NCBI GenBank assembly: GCA_021324655.1 | Contig: JAJPIP010000068.1 | Span: 1-64,000 of the forward strand | Length of the DNA: 64,000 nt | DNA from: Pseudomonadota bacterium | GTDB lineage: Bacteria; Chloroflexota; UBA5177 | Reading direction: 5' to 3' | In this document: positions 27,307 through 37,877 of the stretch, in pieces | Numbering within the stretch: position 1 is the stretch's first letter | How the letters are laid out: each line of letters begins with the position of its first letter | Made by a program: the position numbers and the translations under genes | Notes under the pieces: model-generated | Told to the model about the DNA's origin: nothing | Seen by the model: only the letters and a program-made list of their open reading frames with translations | The model's database searches: none

Positions 27307-29133
27307 TCAGAGATTGCGCGCGAAGAAGTCGGCGACGAGTTTGAAGGAACGGAGGCGCTGTGCCTGGTCGGTGCTCCCGTGCCCCTCCTCTCCCAACTCC
27401 ACGTACTCGAAGTCTCGTCCCTCCACCTTGCCCAGTTCCAGCAGACGATCGCGGAAGATGCGTGCCTGACTGATCGGGCAGCGGGGATCGTTGATTCCGT
27501 GGACGATCAACAACTTGCCCTGCATCCGGTCGGCGAAGTTCACGGCCGAACGGTCGCGCCAGAGCGCGGCGTTCTCCTGGGGGTTTCCCATCTGCTCTTC
27601 CAGGAAGGACTTGAAGTGGGGCATGGACTCCTCGTACATCGCGGGGAGATCACTCACCCCGACCCAGGCCACCCCGGCCTTCCAGTTCTCGGGTGCCTTG
27701 GTCATGGCGATGAAGGTCATGAAGCCGCCGTAGCTGCCGCCGAAGACGGCGATGCGATCCGGATCGACGAAGGGCAGGCTCGCCAGATAGTTGCGTCCCG
27801 CCACGATGTCCTGGAGGTCGGCTCCGCCCCAGTCGTGGCGTGCCATGTCGCGAAATTCCACACCGTATCCGGTGCTGCCACGAATGTTGGGCAGCAAGAC
27901 GGCGTACCCTTCGTTGACGAGGAACTGCACGTAGGGATCGAAGATGTGTGAGTAGTTCCAGGTCGGGCCGCCGTGCGGCATCACGACAGCGGGCACGCGA
28001 TGAGACGGCGAGGCGTCGCGGGGATGGTAGAGGAGGGCGTGGATCCGCAGGCCGTCGAACGACGGATAGTAGACATCCTCCGCCATGACAAAAGCGGCGG
28101 GATCGATGGAGCCGTACTCGGCGGGGATGAGAGTCTGCAGTGAGGCGGAGTCGAGATCGTAGAGCAGCAGCTCGGGGCGGGTTGCGTCCGTGCTGTAGGC
28201 GAAGACGATGGCCTCTCCGCTGCGGGCAAACTCGGGATTGGTCCACCCGGAGAGCGATCCTCCCGCCGGAAGGACGGGAACACGCTCCGCACCGCTCTCC
28301 ACTTCATAGATAACGGGTAGAACCCGCGCATCCTGATTGCGCTGGGTGAGCAGCAGCGTGCCGTCCGGCGAGAAGCCACAGGCCGTCTCGTCGACCCCCT
28401 CGATGCCCAGCCAGCGTACCTGTCCCGACGCCACGTCGAGGATGCCCGGACGATCCACGCCGGAGGCATCGGAGGTGATGGCGAGAGATTGGCCGTCCGG
28501 CGACCAGCCGGCGGCGACGTCAAAGGTGTTGCCGCCGCTGCTGAAGATCTGCCGGGCGCCCGAGCCGTCGGCGGCGACGAGATAAATATCGGCGTTATGG
28601 AGGTTCTCGCTCTCGCTGGTGGCGGAGGCCAGTTGCGTGCCGTCCGGACTCCACCGGCCTCCCCATGCCGGGTTCTTCCAGGCCGTCAATTGACGAACAT
28701 CAGAGCCGTCACGGCGCATGCTGAAGAGGTTGAGCTGACCGTTGCGCGTTGAGAGAAAACTAACGCGCTCGTCGTCCGGGCTGAACTCGATAGGGATCTC
28801 CTGGGCCGACGGCGTGTCGGTCAGTTGCTCGGCGTGGCTGCTCTCGATGTCGAGGCGCCAGAGATCGTGCTGCTCATTGCCGTTGACATCTCTGGCAAAG
28901 ACGATCGAGCGCCCGTTGCGATCCCAGGCAAAACCGGCATGCACGGCCGTTGGAATCTCTCCATGGCTGACCTGCCGGTGCTGACCCGTGGTCAGGTCCA
29001 TGACCCAGAACTCCATGCGGCCGGACTCATCGGTGTAATAGCCGACCTGGTCGCCCGACCAAGAGACCTGGGGAAAGACAAAGATGGGGAGCTTGACCAG
29101 CTCCTCCAGGGGAAACTTGGCGGCAACTGCCAT
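27307..29133 (-). CDS. S9-family prolyl oligopeptidase-like peptidase
   Basis: N-term TolB-like beta-propeller repeats; GGSYGGFMT nucleophile, DPRCPISQ, EEGHG. Confidence 0.9.
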   Translation of the reverse strand: MAVAAKFPLEELVKLPIFVFPQVSWSGDQVGYYTDESGRMEFWVMDLTTGQHRQVSHGEIPTAVHAGFAWDRNGRSIVFARDVNGNEQHDLWRLDIESSHAEQLTDTPSAQEIPIEFSPDDERVSFLSTRNGQLNLFSMRRDGSDVRQLTAWKNPAWGGRWSPDGTQLASATSESENLHNADIYLVAADGSGARQIFSSGGNTFDVAAGWSPDGQSLAITSDASGVDRPGILDVASGQVRWLGIEGVDETACGFSPDGTLLLTQRNQDARVLPVIYEVESGAERVPVLPAGGSLSGWTNPEFARSGEAIVFAYSTDATRPELLLYDLDSASLQTLIPAEYGSIDPAAFVMAEDVYYPSFDGLRIHALLYHPRDASPSHRVPAVVMPHGGPTWNYSHIFDPYVQFLVNEGYAVLLPNIRGSTGYGVEFRDMARHDWGGADLQDIVAGRNYLASLPFVDPDRIAVFGGSYGGFMTFIAMTKAPENWKAGVAWVGVSDLPAMYEESMPHFKSFLEEQMGNPQENAALWRDRSAVNFADRMQGKLLIVHGINDPRCPISQARIFRDRLLELGKVEGRDFEYVELGEEGHGSTDQAQRLRSFKLVADFFARNL

Positions 29134-29522
29134 GATCTATCTCCTTCCGCGCGGCGGATCGCCCATCACGCCGCATAACCCATATCACATATCGGCGAAT
29201 CGTCCCAGTTGCCGGCGCCTTGGTGTAGTCGCAGACTCGTGGCGCACGATAGCTGCATCTCTGGTCCGGGGGAGAGCCTCTCAGGTGTGGGGCAGCTGCG
29301 CGGAGCACGCTCCGGCGCCCCTGGCGTGGCGAAGGCCAGATAGTGGGGTGCGAGGGAGTGGCATGAGGACAGAGGCGTCACGCGACAGGGCGTGGTGCGC
29401 CGGGACATCGGGAAGGGTGAGGTGTAGCGCGGTACCTCTGTCTCCGTGCCGGTCACCCATCCCAGGAGGCTCGATGCGGTAGACAGCGAGGAATCAATGG
29501 GTGGGTGACGGAAAACACCGCT

Positions 29523-30452
29523 TCAGTACCCATAATCGACAGGAGCGGCACAGAGAGACTTCTTCGGGCGCAATGCCTCCCAACGCTCAGCGCCCAGCTT
29601 CTCGAGATATGCGTCCCGGCCGGGGACCGACAGCACCCACTCCTCCAGCCAGCGTCGCCAGCCCTCTGCGGATCGCGTCTCCTGGTGATAGTCGCGGAAG
29701 AAGGCATGGTCGCGGTTGTAGTAGCCCTGGACAGGGGAGGGATGGGCACCGCCGGGAACGTGCACGACGGCCGAGACTTTGTGGGGTGGACCGAGGACGC
29801 GATTGGGATCGCTGCGGATGACGTCGCTCGGCACGATCTCCTCTGTGGTCAGGATGACGCGGCGTGCCGCGAGAAATGCTTCCCGCGTGACGCCGAGATT
29901 GCCCCAGGCGTGGGCGCCTCCCCCGGCATCGGCGCGTTGCACATGCAGGATGGCGACATCGGGGCGGATGGCCGGGACCCGCACGATCGGCTCACCGAAG
30001 GGGCCGATGCCGGCCCGGAGCGAGGGATTCTCCCGAAGAATGTCGGTGCCGAGCAGTGAGTACGTCGGGATGTACGGCGCGCCGAGAGCGGCGGCCAGCA
30101 GCCCCAGGCTGACCGTGAGATTGCTGTAGGGCTCGACCTCCAGAGGGTGCGGGAGAGCGCGTTCCCTGGCCCGGCGGTAGTTATGCCCCAGACCCTCGCT
30201 GACGTTGCCGACCCAGGCGACGCGGAGGCGATTCACCACCCCGGCGCCGATGAGCTGATCGAAGAGGATGTCGGAGATGGGGCCGATGAGGGTGAGGTCG
30301 CGCGTGCCCTGCCGGATGATCTCGTGACCGGCGGCAAAGGGGATCAGCGCCTCCAGCGCCGTTCCCATGACGACCGACGAGCCGTCCGGTACGTCCCGAG
30401 CGATTGCCTCGGCCAGGGGAACGACTTTTCCCGCACCGTCTGAGCTCGTCAC
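29523..30452 (-). CDS. CoA-transferase alpha-subunit-like protein
   Basis: VVMGTALEALIPFAAGHEIIRQGTRDLTLIGP, GVVNRLRVAWVGN, ILTTEEIV. Confidence 0.82.
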   Translation of the reverse strand: MTSSDGAGKVVPLAEAIARDVPDGSSVVMGTALEALIPFAAGHEIIRQGTRDLTLIGPISDILFDQLIGAGVVNRLRVAWVGNVSEGLGHNYRRARERALPHPLEVEPYSNLTVSLGLLAAALGAPYIPTYSLLGTDILRENPSLRAGIGPFGEPIVRVPAIRPDVAILHVQRADAGGGAHAWGNLGVTREAFLAARRVILTTEEIVPSDVIRSDPNRVLGPPHKVSAVVHVPGGAHPSPVQGYYNRDHAFFRDYHQETRSAEGWRRWLEEWVLSVPGRDAYLEKLGAERWEALRPKKSLCAAPVDYGY

Positions 30453-31993
30453 TCCTCGGCACGCAACTTGTAGCGCTGGATCTTGCCGGTCGCCGTTTTG
30501 GGCAGCTCGGGGAGAAATTCGATCCAGCGCGGATATTTGTACGGGGCGATGCGTCCCTTGACGAAGCTCTGAATCTCGGCTGCCAGGCCGTCACCCGGCA
30601 TGTCGTCCTTGAGGACGACAAATGCTTTCGGTTTGATCAGCCCTTCGCTATCCGCCGCGCCGACGACGGCGCACTCCAGGACGGCAGGGTGCTCGAGAAT
30701 GGCGCCCTCGACCTCCGCGGGCGAGACCCAGATGCCGCCGACCTTCAACATGTCGTCGCTGCGGCCGTCGTACCAGTAGTAGCCGTCGCGGTCGAGGTGA
30801 TACTTGTCACCGGTCCGGATCCACTCGCCCTGGATGGTCCGCTTGGTCATCTCGTGCCGGTTCCAGTACGCGGCGCAGATGCTGTCCCCTTTGATCCACA
30901 GGTTTCCGATCTCCCCCGCCGGGACCGGCTGCCCGTCGTCATCCACGATCCTGGCCTCGTAGCCCTCGACCAGCCGGCCGCTGGAACCTGGGCGCACGTC
31001 CCCTTCGCGGTTGGAGAGGAAGATGTGGAGGATCTCGGTCGAGCCGATGCCGTCCAGGATCTCGACGCCGAAACGCTCGAGCCACCGCCGGTAGATCGCG
31101 GCGGGGAGCGGTTCGCCCGCGGAGACGGCGACACGGACGGACGACATGTCCACGTCGAGGCCATTCTCGGCGGCGTGCAGCAGCCCCGCATAGGCGGTGG
31201 GAACGCCGAAGAAGACAGTGGGCCGCGACTGTCTGACGACGGCGGCGATCGCCTCCGGCGTCGGCCGGCCGGGAAAGAGGACGGTACTCGCGCCGTCGGC
31301 GAAGGGGAAGTACAGCGCGTTCCCCAGGCCATAGGCGAAGAACAGCTTGGCGACGGAGTAGGTCCGATCCTCCGGGGTCAGACGCAAGATCGGCCGGGCG
31401 TAGAGCTCGGTGCAGACCACCATGTCGTGGTGCAGATGGACGGCGGCGCGCGAGAGACCGGTGGTGCCCGAGGTGTAGAGCCAGAAGGCGGTATCGTCCT
31501 TGCTGGTCGGCGCCGCCTCCAGGCCGGAGGAGGCGGACGCCATGAGGGAATCGAGGCTCGGATGGGTCTCGCTCTTCCCGGCGACGACGACGTGCTTCAG
31601 GTAGCGGCGGCCATCGAGGATGGGCTGCACCTGGGGCAACACCTCGGCGCTGACGACGAGGACCCTGGCCCGGCTGTCATCGAGGATCGAGCCATAGTCG
31701 GCCGGCGTCAGATTGGTGTTGAGTGGAATCGGCACCGCCCCGATCTTCATCGCGCCGAAGAAGGTGGCCACGAAGTCGGGTGAGTCCAGCAAGAGAAGGA
31801 GGACGCGGTTCTCGATCTCGACGCCGAGATCGAGCAAGACATTGCCGGCGCGGTTGACCTGCTCGGCAACCTGTGCGTAGGTGAGAGACTCGTCACCGCA
31901 GAGGATGGCCGTCCGGTGACCCCGTCCCTCCTCCAGATTGCGATCCACGAAGTACGCTGCGGCATTGAACTGCTGGGGAATCGTCACATCCAT
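30449..31993 (-). CDS. benzoate-CoA ligase family protein
   Basis: FWLYTSGTTGLSRAAVHLHHDM, GIGSTEILHIFLSN, YYWYDGRSDDMLKVGGIWVSPAEVE, PKTATGKIQRYKLR; overlaps CoA-transferase by 4 nt. Confidence 0.9.
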   Translation of the reverse strand: MDVTIPQQFNAAAYFVDRNLEEGRGHRTAILCGDESLTYAQVAEQVNRAGNVLLDLGVEIENRVLLLLLDSPDFVATFFGAMKIGAVPIPLNTNLTPADYGSILDDSRARVLVVSAEVLPQVQPILDGRRYLKHVVVAGKSETHPSLDSLMASASSGLEAAPTSKDDTAFWLYTSGTTGLSRAAVHLHHDMVVCTELYARPILRLTPEDRTYSVAKLFFAYGLGNALYFPFADGASTVLFPGRPTPEAIAAVVRQSRPTVFFGVPTAYAGLLHAAENGLDVDMSSVRVAVSAGEPLPAAIYRRWLERFGVEILDGIGSTEILHIFLSNREGDVRPGSSGRLVEGYEARIVDDDGQPVPAGEIGNLWIKGDSICAAYWNRHEMTKRTIQGEWIRTGDKYHLDRDGYYWYDGRSDDMLKVGGIWVSPAEVEGAILEHPAVLECAVVGAADSEGLIKPKAFVVLKDDMPGDGLAAEIQSFVKGRIAPYKYPRWIEFLPELPKTATGKIQRYKLRAEE

Positions 31994-32036
31994 GGCAGCC
32001 TCCCGTGTGAGACGAGTGTAGCGCCGCGGAGTAATA

Positions 32037-32531
32037 TCAGCGATCGGGAAGGACATCCACCGTGAGCGGCCGGCGGAAGACCACGCGGTCCTCACCCGGT
32101 CCGTCGTAGTCCCGATGCACCGGGATGCCGTTGATCTCCGCGTCGCCGAGCAAGGGATCGAATCCCATGCGGCGGTGAAAGGCGATCGACCCCGTGTTGA
32201 CGGGTGAGGTGACGCAGCACACCTCGCTGCAGCCCCGGGCGCCCGCGGTGTCGAAGAGGCGCGTGTAAAGTTGCCGGCCGAGACCCATGCCCCGATAGCG
32301 TGGGTCCACGCCGACGAAGTGGATATAGGCTTGCCGGGGATCGGTCTGAGAGATGAAACCGATGAGGAAGGCCCGCACCTCGCCATCCTCCTCGACGGCG
32401 AAGCTGGTGGGCTGAAAGTGGGTAAAGAAGAGGTGCGGCAGGCCCGGCGTCATGTGGCGGCCACCCCACCAGTCGTCGAGACCGCGGATGATGTCCTGGT
32501 AGTCGGTGCCGGCGATGTGGCGAATGTGCAT
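32037..32531 (-). CDS. GNAT-family acetyltransferase
   Basis: VGVDPRYRGMGLGRQLYTRLFDTAGARGCSEVCCVTSPVNTGSIAFHRRMGF. Confidence 0.88.
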   Translation of the reverse strand: MHIRHIAGTDYQDIIRGLDDWWGGRHMTPGLPHLFFTHFQPTSFAVEEDGEVRAFLIGFISQTDPRQAYIHFVGVDPRYRGMGLGRQLYTRLFDTAGARGCSEVCCVTSPVNTGSIAFHRRMGFDPLLGDAEINGIPVHRDYDGPGEDRVVFRRPLTVDVLPDR

Positions 32532-32604
32532 CGGGCGCATCCTACCATGCCGCGTCCCGGATGTGGTGCTACACTTGAGACTCCATCGTCAAGGGGGGAG
32601 TGGT

Positions 32605-33552
32605 ATGACCGACGCCTACGATGCGCGCGATCTGGTGAAGACGTACAAGTCGGGCAAGGTACGGGCGCTGGACGGCGTCTCCTTCCGGATCGAGGAAGGG
32701 GAGATCTTCGGCCTGCTGGGACCGAACGGCGCTGGAAAGAGCACCCTGGTCGGACTGATAACCGGCTTGCTGCGCCCCGATTCCGGGACCTTGCTGCTGC
32801 ATGGAAACGACATCGTGCGCCGGCCCCATATCGCCACCGAGATCGTTTCCGCCATGACGCAGACGTCGCTGCCCCTGGGCGATCTGACCGTGCGTGAGGT
32901 GCTGCGGGTGACCGGGCATCTGCGCGGCATGACGCGGCGAGATGCCGCGGACGCCGCCGAATCCCTCATCGAACGACTTGGCATCGCCGAGGTTGCCGGG
33001 AAGCTCCTCAACAAGACATCCGGTGGCCAGTGGCGGCTTGCCTCGATCGCCACCGCCCTCATTGGCGACCGTCCCATCCTGGTTCTGGACGAGCCGACCA
33101 ACGAACTGGATCCGACCAATCGGCGCATGGTCTGGGAGTATCTGCGCCGCCTCAAGCAGCAGGAAGGGCGCACCATCATCCTGGTGACCCACAATGTGCT
33201 GGAGGCCGAGCGTGTCGTGGAGCGGGTCGCCATCATGCACCGGGGGCGGATCATCGCGCTGGGAACGCCCGGTGAACTGAAGGAACAGGTAGACCGCCGG
33301 ATCCGCCTGGAGATCTCCCTGGCGCCCGGCGCCGAACGGCCCGAGCGCGATCTCGCCCTGCTCGGCGAGGTCATTCCCATCACCGATCGGCATCTGGTCG
33401 TGCTGGTGCCGCGCGGGGATGTGGAGGCGGCGGTGTCGCGGGTGGTCCATCAGATCGGACTGGAGAGACTCGACGACTTCCGCATCCTGACGCCGTCCCT
33501 GGAAGACGTCTACATCGAGATCACGGGTGAAGCGATGGAGGAAGCGGCATGA
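32605..33552 (+). CDS. ABC transporter ATP-binding protein
   Basis: GLLGPNGAGKSTLVGLITGLLRPDSG, LDEPTNELDPTNR. Confidence 0.93.
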   Translation: MTDAYDARDLVKTYKSGKVRALDGVSFRIEEGEIFGLLGPNGAGKSTLVGLITGLLRPDSGTLLLHGNDIVRRPHIATEIVSAMTQTSLPLGDLTVREVLRVTGHLRGMTRRDAADAAESLIERLGIAEVAGKLLNKTSGGQWRLASIATALIGDRPILVLDEPTNELDPTNRRMVWEYLRRLKQQEGRTIILVTHNVLEAERVVERVAIMHRGRIIALGTPGELKEQVDRRIRLEISLAPGAERPERDLALLGEVIPITDRHLVVLVPRGDVEAAVSRVVHQIGLERLDDFRILTPSLEDVYIEITGEAMEEAA

Positions 33553-34349
33553 CCACTCAAGCACGCACCCTCCGGATGGCGGTTGCCCCCACCGGATGGG
33601 CACGCCTTCGGCGGGCCCTCGGCACCTTCGGCGACCTCTTCTTTATCCAGTTCTCTTCGGTACGGACGGCCTGGCAGTGGATCTTCCTCATCTCCAGCGT
33701 CCTGCCGCTCGGCCTGCTCTTTTTCCTCTCCATCGTCGCCGCCGGTGCACACCGCGGCATGATCGTCTACTTCATCACCGGGAATGTCGTGGTGGCGCTC
33801 ATGATGAATCCGCTCTTCATGCTCTCGGGCCAGCTGGCCTGGGCGCGGCAGAGCAAGGCGTTCGACTTCTACGCCGGCTTGCCCATCTCGCGCACCATGG
33901 TGATCCTGGCAGCGATCTCCGTGTCTGTTCTCTTCAGCGTGCCGGGAACCATCTTCATGCTGATCGCGGGCATGGCGCTCTTTCACCTCTGGATCGTGCC
34001 CAGCCCGCTCATCGTGTTGATCGTGTTGCTCTCGCCCACTGCCCTCTCCGGCCTCGGCGCGAGTATCGGCATCCTGGCCCCCAATCAGCAGGTGGCCGGA
34101 GTGATCGCCAACCTCGTCATGGTGATCGTTATGTTCCTGTCGCCGATCTACACGCCACTCTCCCGTCTGCCGGGGCTCTTGCAGGTCACCTCTCACCTGC
34201 TTCCCCCCACCTACGCGGCGGCCGGCCTCCGGGAGACGCTGGGCGGTCACATCAGCGGTGAGTTCTGGCTGGATGTGTTGATCCTGGCCGTCTTCAGCCT
34301 GGCCAGTATCTATCTGGTCACGGCGCGGCTTGATTGGCGGTCGCGCTAG
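33549..34349 (+). CDS. ABC-2 type transporter permease
   Basis: Multiple TM helices; 4-nt overlap with ATPase gene. Confidence 0.87.
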   Translation: MTTQARTLRMAVAPTGWARLRRALGTFGDLFFIQFSSVRTAWQWIFLISSVLPLGLLFFLSIVAAGAHRGMIVYFITGNVVVALMMNPLFMLSGQLAWARQSKAFDFYAGLPISRTMVILAAISVSVLFSVPGTIFMLIAGMALFHLWIVPSPLIVLIVLLSPTALSGLGASIGILAPNQQVAGVIANLVMVIVMFLSPIYTPLSRLPGLLQVTSHLLPPTYAAAGLRETLGGHISGEFWLDVLILAVFSLASIYLVTARLDWRSR

Positions 34350-34383
34350 GGATACAGACCCCATGGGGACAGGGAAGGATTGT

Positions 34384-35274
34384 ATGACGGTTTCCGGCGA
34401 AGCTCGCGTCACACTGGAAGACGGACGTCATCTCGATATCTATCGCAGCGGACCAGAGGATGCGCGGGTCTTGCTCTTCCATCACGGGACGCCCGGCTCG
34501 CGCGCGCCCTTCCGTGACATCGAGAATGCCGCGCACCGGCACGGCTTCCAATTGGTCACTCTGTCCAGGCCGGGTTACGGCAGCTCGACCCGGCAGCCGG
34601 GACGCAGCGTCGCGGACGTGGTCGCCGACACGGTGCAGGTCCTGGATGCGGTGGGCGCCGATCGCTGCGTGGTGGCGGGATGGTCGGGCGGCGGCCCTCA
34701 CGCGCTGGCCTGCGGTGCCCGCCTCGCCGGCCGCGTGGATGGCGTGCTGGTCATGGCCGGCGTGGGACCGTATGGATTCGAGGATCTGGACTTCATGAAC
34801 GGCATGGGCGAGGGAAACATCGTCGAGTTCGGCAAGGCCATCGAAGGGGAAGCGGCGCTCCGTCCCTTCCTGGAGGAGGAGCGAGAGCAGATGCTCCAGG
34901 CGACGCCATCCCAGCTGGTGGAGGCGATGGGCAGCCTCCTGCCGCCGGTCGATAAGGCTCAGCTGACCGGAGAGTTGGGTGAGGATCTGATGGCCAACTT
35001 CCACGAGGCGCTGCGGCTCGGCGTCGACGGCTGGCTCGACGACGATCTGGCCTTTGCCAGGCCCTGGGGCTTTGACCTCTCCGAGGTGTCCGTCCCGACT
35101 TTCTTGTGGCAGGGAAGCGAAGACCTGATGGTCCCGTTCGACCATGGCCAATGGCTGGCGGAGCAGATTCCCGGCGTGACCGCGCACCTGGAGCCGGGCG
35201 AAGGGCATGTTTCGGTGGTCATCGGCGCGCTGGATCGCATGTTCAGCGAGCTGGCGGGCGTGACCTGCTCCTAA
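34384..35274 (+). CDS. alpha/beta hydrolase
   Basis: LLFHHGTPGSRAPF, VVAGWSGGGPHALACGARLAGRV, DLMVPFDHGQWLAEQIPG, EGHVSV. Confidence 0.9.
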   Translation: MTVSGEARVTLEDGRHLDIYRSGPEDARVLLFHHGTPGSRAPFRDIENAAHRHGFQLVTLSRPGYGSSTRQPGRSVADVVADTVQVLDAVGADRCVVAGWSGGGPHALACGARLAGRVDGVLVMAGVGPYGFEDLDFMNGMGEGNIVEFGKAIEGEAALRPFLEEEREQMLQATPSQLVEAMGSLLPPVDKAQLTGELGEDLMANFHEALRLGVDGWLDDDLAFARPWGFDLSEVSVPTFLWQGSEDLMVPFDHGQWLAEQIPGVTAHLEPGEGHVSVVIGALDRMFSELAGVTCS

Positions 35275-35289
35275 AACGCCGAGACTGCC

Positions 35290-35715
35290 CTAATCCCGGG
35301 CGATCGGACGGATCTCGAAGTCGGTGGTGATCTCGGCAGCGTCCTTCAGCATCGCGTAGGCCGGGCAGTACTTTCCTTCCGAGAGGTCGATGGCGCGGCG
35401 GACGGCCTCATCCGACACGTCCTGCCCCGTGATGACGTGCTTGATGGCGATATGCGTGAAGACGCGCGGGTACTCCTCCCGCTGCCGCCCGCTGACCTCG
35501 ACGCGATAGCCCGTGACCTTCTGGCGCTTCTTCCGCAGAATGGAGAGTACGTCCATCGCCGTGCACCCGCCGAGCCCGGCGAGGAGGAGTTCCATGGGAC
35601 GGAACCCGTTGCCCTCACCTCCATGCTCGTTGCTGCTATCGAGATGGATGGCCACGCCGTCTTCGCCGACGGCCACGAAGTGCATGCGGTCCTGCAGATC
35701 GATCTCCACGGTCAT
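35290..35715 (-). CDS. OsmC-family peroxiredoxin-like protein
   Basis: FRPMELLLAGLGGCTAMDVLSILRKKRQ ... YCPAYAMLKDAAEI. Confidence 0.9.
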   Translation of the reverse strand: MTVEIDLQDRMHFVAVGEDGVAIHLDSSNEHGGEGNGFRPMELLLAGLGGCTAMDVLSILRKKRQKVTGYRVEVSGRQREEYPRVFTHIAIKHVITGQDVSDEAVRRAIDLSEGKYCPAYAMLKDAAEITTDFEIRPIARD

Positions 35716-35745
35716 GGGCTCCCCCTCTGCCGGCGCGGTTTGGTG

Positions 35746-36036
35746 CTATTCGTGGTCGAGGTGCGTCCGGCCCTCTATTCTGATCCCTCCGCCGGATTCC
35801 TCCTCGCCGGGCTCCACGCCCGGTTCCTCGGTGCCCTCACCGTCCAGGCTCCGGCCGGCGATGGTATGTCCAATGGTCGGACTGCTCTCGACCGGACTGC
35901 GTTTCCCTCCGCCGGCGTCGATGCCCGGCATCGTTCCGCCGCCCGCCGGGCCGGTGGCATCGATGGTCGGTTCGTCGTGGTCGTTGTCGGGACCAGCGTA
36001 GACGCCTTGCTCATCCAGGATCTCTTTTCCGTTCAT
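35746..36036 (-). CDS. small acidic glycine-rich, likely disordered protein
   Basis: MNGKEILDEQGVYAGPDNDHDEPTIDATGPAGGG...; polar/Gly-rich throughout. Confidence 0.45.
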   Translation of the reverse strand: MNGKEILDEQGVYAGPDNDHDEPTIDATGPAGGGTMPGIDAGGGKRSPVESSPTIGHTIAGRSLDGEGTEEPGVEPGEEESGGGIRIEGRTHLDHE

Positions 36037-36121
36037 GGGGTCCTCCCTGCGAAGGGGGCGGCAAGAGACATACCAGAGACAAGAGCGCGCGTTGCTGCAC
36101 CAGGCGACGGGTCACGCACCC

Positions 36122-36454
36122 CTAGGGGGTGAGTCGGCCGAGCCAGTCGAGCGCATCGAAGGCCTGCAAGAGAGCTGACTGCAACGCAGGACGTATCGCT
36201 TCCCGCCCATGTCGGGCGGCCGCCAGATGCGACTTCATGGACGCGATGTCCGAGCGCGCGATCTGGATTTCAATCAACTCGCCCGGCGCTTCGGCTGCCG
36301 CCTGCGCCAGCCGCGCGGCGACGCGGGTGAGAAGGGTAAGGGTGTCGGCTTCCGCTCCCGCCGAGAGAAGCCGCCCGATGGTCCGGCACTCTTCCCGCAG
36401 CATCTCTACGGGATGTTCGATGGTCGGGACCGTATGTGAATCGTCGTCAACCAT
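36122..36454 (-). CDS. hypothetical protein (helical)
   Basis: VDDDSHTVPTIEHPVEMLREECRTIGRLLSAG...; start chosen divergent from NDH-2 gene. Confidence 0.5.
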   Translation of the reverse strand: MVDDDSHTVPTIEHPVEMLREECRTIGRLLSAGAEADTLTLLTRVAARLAQAAAEAPGELIEIQIARSDIASMKSHLAAARHGREAIRPALQSALLQAFDALDWLGRLTP

Positions 36455-36597
36455 CGGCGCGGAGAGAAGCAGAAAGCGTGCCATCATCAATGTTGCAGGC
36501 CATTCTTGACGGACGTCGCGCTCTGTCGCAATATGCGGATGCTTCCGTTCTTGAAGGATGGATTTACCCCCTCTTCGGGGGCCGTATAGTGAGTTGT

Positions 36598-37875
36598 ATG
36601 CCGGGTGACGAGGCCAGACTTGCAACGTACCTGTCGGCGTCGCCGCGTATTCTGATCCTCGGAGCGGGATTCGCCGGGACGAATGCCGCGCGGCAGCTGG
36701 ATCGCCGCCTGCGCGGGACCGGCGCCCATGTCTTGCTGGTGGATCGTGGGAATGCCAGCCTCTTCACCCCGCTCCTCTGGACGGTGGCCGATGGGCGAAC
36801 CGCGCCGTCGGATGTCATGGTGCCGATCCGCGATTTTCAGGGCCGTTTCAGCTTCGTCCACGCCGATGTCGAGGAGATCGATATCGCGGGACGCACGGTG
36901 CGGACCAGCGTCGGATCCTATCCGTACGACATTCTCGTCGTGGCGCTGGGGAGCATCACCACGCTGCCACCCGTGCCGGGGATCCACGAGCACGCCCTCG
37001 GTTTCCGCTATCCGGTTGATGCCATTCGTCTCCGCAACCGGCTGATTCAGGCGGTGGAGGTGGCGCGCCACACCGCCGATGCAGCGGCACGCTCCGCTCT
37101 GCTCAGCTTTGCCGTGGTCGGTGGGGGCGATACCGGCGTCGAGCTGGCCGCCACCATTCACGACTATCTGCACGCCGCGCTCTTCGATCGCTACCCCGAA
37201 CTGAAGGGGGAGCAGGTGCGGATCATCGTCCTGGAGCGCGCCGAGCGCCTGACGCCGATGGAGCGTCCGGATCTCTCATCACACGCCCAGCAGATGCTGG
37301 AGCGAAGTGGGATCGAGGTGCATACGGGCACGACCGTGGAGGGCATCACGGCGGACGGCGTGCAAACCTCGGCCGGGGATTTTCCCGCCCGGACCGTCTT
37401 CTGGGCAGCTGGGATCTCGGCGCCGCCGGTGGTCCGTGCCCTGCCCGTCGAGCATGCCCCGAATGGGGCAGTCATTGTGGATACGACCTTGCGCGTGCCG
37501 GGGCACCCTGAAATCATCGTCGTCGGCGACAGCGCCTGGATTTACGATGCCGAAGGCAAGCCGGTGCCACCTACCGCCCAGGCGGCACGGGTTGAAGGGA
37601 TCTACGTGGCAAAGAGCATCGCGAATTCGCTCCGGGGCGGGCCGGCGCGCCCTTTCACCTACCGATCACTCGGGCACCTCGCACTACTCGGTCTCCACAC
37701 CGGATTGGGCGAGGTGGGGCCGATCGAGGTGCGTGGATTTCCGGCCTGGCTCCTCTGGCACGCGTACTATCTCTACCGCATTCCCACCTGGGGGAATCGG
37801 GTGCGGATCGTCGCTGACCTGATTCTCGCCGCGATCTTCGGGCGAGAAGCGGCGCAGGTGCCGTTGAACGAGTAG
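36598..37875 (+). CDS. NAD(P)/FAD-dependent oxidoreductase, type II NADH dehydrogenase-like
   Basis: RILILGAGFAGTNAARQL, FAVVGGGDTGVELAATIHDYL, TVFWAAGISAPPVV, EIIVVGDSAWIYDAEGKPVPPTAQAA. Confidence 0.9.
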   Translation: MPGDEARLATYLSASPRILILGAGFAGTNAARQLDRRLRGTGAHVLLVDRGNASLFTPLLWTVADGRTAPSDVMVPIRDFQGRFSFVHADVEEIDIAGRTVRTSVGSYPYDILVVALGSITTLPPVPGIHEHALGFRYPVDAIRLRNRLIQAVEVARHTADAAARSALLSFAVVGGGDTGVELAATIHDYLHAALFDRYPELKGEQVRIIVLERAERLTPMERPDLSSHAQQMLERSGIEVHTGTTVEGITADGVQTSAGDFPARTVFWAAGISAPPVVRALPVEHAPNGAVIVDTTLRVPGHPEIIVVGDSAWIYDAEGKPVPPTAQAARVEGIYVAKSIANSLRGGPARPFTYRSLGHLALLGLHTGLGEVGPIEVRGFPAWLLWHAYYLYRIPTWGNRVRIVADLILAAIFGREAAQVPLNE

Positions 37876-37877
37876 GC

